Shown here one piece after another: positions 60,772 through 64,000 of a stretch of 64,000 nucleotides of DNA; the stretch's first letter is position 1, and the number at the start of each line of letters is the position of its first letter. The notes under the pieces were generated by a model that searched no databases, was not told the origin of the DNA, and worked only from the letters and a program-made list of their open reading frames with translations. The DNA is from Hermatobates lingyangjiaoensis (lineage: Eukaryota; Arthropoda; Insecta; Hemiptera; Hermatobatidae). Both the position numbers and the translations under genes were made by a program. Where the stretch lies: NCBI GenBank assembly GCA_026182355.1, contig JAPFBL010000119.1, forward strand, positions 1,312,001 through 1,376,000, given 5' to 3'.

Positions 60772-61040
60772 ATATATGAGCCGCTTATTTTGAAAGTGGC
60801 CTAATTCCATTAATGTTAAAATCGAGATATTTTAGGGTTTGCGTTTTACAAAATTTAAAAATATTGTCATTTTATTTATCAACTAATTTTTGTTATAAAA
60901 AAACTTAGTAATTTTAAATAAATTTTGTACAATTTGCTGCAAAAGGTAAAGATAACGTAAAAATGTAATTATTTAAATAGCTAGCTAAATTTTTTTGGAA
61001 AATGGAATTAGGCCACTTTCAAAATAAACGGCTCATATAT
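60772..61040. mobile_element. 269-bp MITE with 40-bp terminal inverted repeats
   Basis: Terminal repeats 60772-60811 and 61001-61040 match at 39 of 40 positions; they begin ATATATGAGCCG and run to GGCCTAATTCCATT. The interior is AT-rich and non-coding. It sits precisely between the PLE-G foldback and a PLE-C end, inside TA-rich sequence, so the outermost ATATAT may include a TA or TATA target duplication. It was probably moved by a DDE transposase in trans; the superfamily is not determined from one copy. Confidence 0.88.
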
Positions 61041-61165
61041 CAGCTTAAAAACAAGCAACACACAGAGAAAGAGACACACTTACAAACTCAAATTTTCGGA
61101 TGATCCGTCTTCAGGAGAAAAGAGAAAGGGCGACCAAGCACGCCGGAAACACAACGGCACGAAAC
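61037..61165 (-). repeat. PLE-C pseudo-LTR end with hammerhead core
   Basis: Minus-strand core 61094-61114: CUGAAGA, C, GGA/UCC stem II, GAA, AAUU, U, GAGUUUG, flanked by GAGAAAAGAGAAAGGGCGAC and CAAGCACGCCGGAAACACAA. It is almost identical over its length to 57890-58032. It directly precedes the GIY-YIG remnant at 61175, but on the opposite strand. Confidence 0.76.
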
Positions 61166-61174
61166 CCTGTTTGA

Positions 61175-61619
61175 AAAATTTTCAAACGAAATGAACCTGA
61201 AGTTACACTGGCATTTTATAATAAAAGTAGAATTAAATCTTTATTTTCAAATTTGAAAGAAAAAATACCGAAGGAGTTACAAAGTAACCTCATTTATGCC
61301 ATCAAATGTAAAGACTGTGACAAGTTTTACTATGGAGAAACTAGTCGTTTTTTAAAGGAAATGCTTTACCAACATAAATATTCGATCAGAACAAATAAGG
61401 AGTAACACAACAGCTTTAGCTTGCCACGCCATAAACGAAGGTCATATGATCGATTTTGAAGATGAAACTATAGTAGAAAAAGAAAAAGATGAGCAATTAA
61501 TGAAGACACTTGAAATGCTATATATTAAAAAGGATCTAAGTTCGATTAAATGTAATTATTGGGACTATAACACCCACAAACACTCATACATAGGATGCAT
61601 AGACTCACTATGCACCTGA
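61175..61619 (+). pseudogene. PLE GIY-YIG endonuclease domain, one frameshift
   Basis: Two plus-strand frames join into a nearly complete nuclease domain. Frame one (61175-61405) contains FYNKSRIKSLFSNLKEKIP, then LIYAIKCKDCDKFYYGETSR, LYQHKYSIRTN and a stop at 61403-61405. Frame two, shifted by one base (61404-61619), continues TTALACHAINEGHMIDFEDE, KTLEMLYIKKD with the expected Glu, and ends at a stop at 61617-61619. YAIKC and YYGETSR are the two halves of the GIY-YIG signature. One extra base near 61403 is the only clear lesion. The RT part is absent, replaced by a PLE-C end just upstream, whose family it may or may not share. Confidence 0.85.
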
Positions 61620-61629
61620 TATCCAGAGC

Positions 61630-62160
61630 TCCTAGAAAACACACAGAGCAAGTCCATCATGCTAAAATAACCAGGGAAGCGCTTGTAGAAGGCACAAAAA
61701 TAATAATTATAGAATGAGACCATAATTAACTGAAGCAATACTTACACAGAAAAAGAAGTCATATAATAATATACAATTATAGAGTAGTGCAGAAGTTATA
61801 AAACTGTTTAAATCAACCACAACCCAATTAGAACCTCTCCAAGAAGCAGCAACACACCCTAGGTCGCTCAACCCTCACCAATAAGGATGAAAACTTGATG
61901 AGTCACTTCGGCTTGTTCTTGACCTTTTCTTCTTGTTCTGTTGGGCTCTCTGTGTTTGGAGCTCTCTCGCATTTGCTTTGCTATTGTCTTTGAGAGAGAG
62001 TTCCATCAAGGAAGCTTCACTAGATTTTGTTCGTTTGGAAACACTGTTGTTGGGGTGAGAATAGTCTTGAAATACTTATTAAACTCTTCATTTTCTTTTC
62101 ATGTGTAATATTTTTTCTTGTATGGCGGTAGTGTAGGTTTCTTCCATCTCCTAAAATTGC
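61630..62160. other. Spacer after the nuclease remnant, possible PLE 3' region
   Basis: No second ribozyme core was found here; GATGAGTCACTTCGGC at 61899 only superficially resembles one. The T-rich stretch is compatible with a 3' UTR. Confidence 0.3.
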
Positions 62161-62164
62161 TGAT

Positions 62165-62560
62165 CTCAAATTTCTAAGTCATACCTGGCCCTCACGTTTC
62201 TAGGTGGCCTCAGAAGTTCTTCCCGGACTGATCTACAGATCAGTGGAAGGTCAAGAAGAAGCCTAAGTGACTCATCAGTTTATGCGCCTGCTGAAAGGGC
62301 TGCCTTCCTCCTGTCTGGAGATGGGTCAGGCCCCATGTCGGGAGCAACCCAGATGCTCCCGACCCGTGGTTTATCCTCGGTATCTTCCAAGTTAACCAGA
62401 GCCGGACAAGGTAGAAGGAGTGTGAAGGTAACAGTAAAAGGCGAAGTCATTTGAGCGTTATTGAGGGTGATGCGTGTGGTAGGTGAGCTCGGGGCCCCGG
62501 GTTCGCTACACCCCGTCAGCTGCACACGTCAGCTGCCCCTGGGGGGGGGGGGGGGAGAGA
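62165..62560. other. GC-richer island with unrecognised open frames and a G15 run
   Basis: Composition is clearly more balanced than its surroundings. Both strands are open for about 80-95 codons: on the plus strand RSLSDSSVYAPAERAAFLLS, then further Ser/Gly-rich residues to a stop at 62452; on the minus strand 62525-62280. Neither has a recognised domain. GTCAGCTGC occurs twice (62514 and 62528), followed by fifteen G at 62541-62555. It could be a fragment of a retroelement, a promoter-proximal island or an exon; I cannot decide. Confidence 0.3.
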
Positions 62561-62564
62561 GATA

Positions 62565-63235
62565 AATTTGTTTAAAAGAATTAGAGAATGTTTATTTCAT
62601 TAGACATTTTTTTTATATATTATATTTTATTTTAAATACCTTTTCTGTAGTGCTCGGCTACCTTTAAAAAGCAATTATAATTGAACTTTTAATTATATTA
62701 TTTATTTAACTTAATGCCTCATTAATTTTAACATATAACTTATTTCATAATATTTGTTAATATTTATATTTTCTATAGTTTTTAGTATTTATTTTTCGTA
62801 GCAATAAGTTTATTATTATAATAATTTATCCGGCTTCCACTGACTTTGATGATATATTTTTACTTCCCTTCTACTGAATAAAAGAATGTACTTTTACTTA
62901 CTTTAGGACTATCGATATTAACATGCTATACCTCCCATTTAACTGCTGTTAATGTAACGTTAAATATAAACTGAAAGGCCCACGCAAACTGGCGACAATA
63001 CCAAGCAAACATAGAAACAACTTTTTTTTATATCTTATAGTTTTCACAAGTATATATTTACCTTCTTTTTCACAAGAACAAAGTTACCTTAATGCTTTTC
63101 AAAGTTGATATATAAATAAAATAATGATTTTGTCTGTACATTGCTTAGAACTGATTCACTTCAAGTTTTCTTTACGTCCATACATTGGAGAAACCGAATC
63201 CACCCTTAGAAAAATTTCTGTCGGTTGTTCCCAAA
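62565..63235. other. AT-rich spacer, nothing firm
   Basis: A short RPYIGETESTLRK read at 63176-63215 recalls a GIY-YIG strand but has no supporting context. Confidence 0.3.
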
Positions 63236-63242
63236 ATGGTGT

Positions 63243-63470
63243 CAGAAGTAAACTCAGCCACCATAAGACATATCAAGCTGAAACTTTTACAGTAGATTTA
63301 TGTATGTCTAACTTAAAATATAGGCTCTGAATTGATAGGAAATTCAATGTAGAAGTGAAGTTACGGACATTAAAAGCAAAAACGTTTGTCACAAGTAAAC
63401 TCAGCCATCATGAGGCATAGCGAGCTGAAACTTTGTCACTAGATTTGTGTATGTCAGTAAAAACAGTGAT
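63243..63470 (+). repeat. Two copies of a 66-bp segment, 147 bp apart
   Basis: CAGAAGTAAACTCAGCC at 63243 and CACAAGTAAACTCAGCC at 63390 start segments that stay alignable through AAGCTGAAACTTT and TTGTGTATGTC. In one frame both read SKLSHH, then AET and DLCMS. The copies differ at about a dozen positions, so the duplication is old. Confidence 0.7.
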
Positions 63471-63555
63471 TAGTGATGAGGAAGCAGTTCACTATCAAAC
63501 TGAGTTTCTTGACAATGAACTTCTTGCTCCTGTACTGCCTGCAAACTTAAAGTAG
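63453..63555 (+). other. Unrecognised short coding-like segment
   Basis: Downstream of the second 66-bp copy the same frame stays open as SVKTVISDEEAVHYQTEFLD and on to LLAPVLPANLK before a stop at 63553-63555. The residue mix is protein-like and acidic, but no family is recognised. It may be an exon or part of a retroposed copy; chance is possible. Confidence 0.2.
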
Positions 63556-64000
63556 GAGCACCAATCATGCTGTACTTTAGTAGCAGTAACAAATTTCATT
63601 TAATTATTTTTTTAGGAATCAGGGGCTATTAATTTCAGTAACTTTTCTACTAAAGGTTGTATACAATTCATTTTTTCTATTCATATTATGAGAGGAATAG
63701 CGTAATTTGAAGTTCTGCCAGGACTGGTAAGATTTCATCTGGTAAACCTTTTACATCTATAAACAGAAATTGCCATATTTTTCTGTTTCATAGGCTAACT
63801 GTAGACGATTACGAAAAAAATTAAGAATGCTGTTACTCTCTTCACACAATAATTAAAAATGTGCCATCCATGTATCGTTTATAAATTTTAATGCCATTCA
63901 TAGTTTGTTAATGCAGACTTTTAATAACCCAAGTATCACTATATTGGGAAGAAGTAGTGACATTGGAGATCCCATTATTGTTACAAAGTTTTGTTTATAC

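Noticed and set aside
61895..61920. TTGATGAGTCACTTCGGC as a ribozyme motif
   Set aside because: Looks like CUGAUGA-stem-GAAA at first sight, but there is no GAAA and no second arm.
63176..63215. RPYIGETESTLRK as a GIY-YIG remnant
   Set aside because: The YIGET word is suggestive, but neither the cysteine motif upstream nor the HKY and Glu motifs downstream are present.
1..64000. CRISPR array, bacterial operons, phage or plasmid modules
   Set aside because: No regularly spaced direct repeats with unique spacers, no Shine-Dalgarno-led gene clusters, and clear eukaryotic retroelement and SINE content.
1..64000. LTR retrotransposon or endogenous virus
   Set aside because: No long direct terminal repeats, primer-binding site or Gag/Pol/integrase motifs were seen; the repeated ends found are inverted and belong to Penelope-like elements.

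Overview
The window is AT-rich, non-coding animal-type nuclear DNA. It holds no bacterial-style operons, no continuous protein gene longer than about 150 codons, no rRNA operon, no intact tRNA gene and no CRISPR. I could not name any host gene; most short open frames are random or are translations of microsatellites. The repeat content points to an invertebrate metazoan: EN(+) Penelope-like retroelements (PLEs) with GIY-YIG endonuclease, tRNA-headed SINEs, 5S-rRNA-like repeats, MITEs and very many (TA)n arrays. I cannot name the phylum from sequence alone.

The dominant theme is PLE debris. Five decayed coding pieces are recognisable: 2917-3394 (-), 12842-13230 (-), 17567-17860 (+), 51200-51377 (-) and 61175-61619 (+). 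They belong to at least four lineages. Around them, and elsewhere, lie roughly two dozen short motifs with the core of a type I hammerhead ribozyme: CUGANGA (or a variant), stem II, GAA, then a self-complementary 4-6 nt stem III. I group them under window-local labels A to K. Many form head-to-head foldbacks, and most foldbacks abut (TA)n arrays. Established knowledge is that PLE pseudo-LTRs carry such ribozymes. The number of distinct families in one window, their palindromic stem III sequences and a U3/A8 core variant are what I observed here.

Layout. 1-2400: nothing recognised. 2400-6000: PLE-C, A, B and F ends, including a 121-bp-arm inverted repeat. 7965-8270: SINE. 12842-15260: PLE-A remnant, a perfect 91-bp-arm palindrome, PLE-E foldback, (TA)n arrays and a PLE-B end. 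17567-18250: PLE-B nuclease plus its 3' end. 20330-31000: mostly featureless, with 5S-like and SINE pieces. 32000-36050: PLE-H units and SINEs. 36260-42350: isolated PLE cores, a satellite, a foldback and a pogo-like end. 46250-49150: SINEs, a diverged 42-bp tandem repeat and a G-rich purine array. 50270-51740: dense PLE-B/D/F cluster with (TA)n. 53660-54560: SINEs and a PLE-A tail. 57795-61620: second dense cluster (PLE-D, C, E, A, G), a 269-bp MITE and a frameshifted GIY-YIG. 62160-62560: locally GC-rich island. 63240-63555: spaced duplication.

No genes can be said to work together. The shared biology is retroelement replication: GIY-YIG nicking of the target, reverse transcription, and ribozyme processing of pseudo-LTR transcripts.
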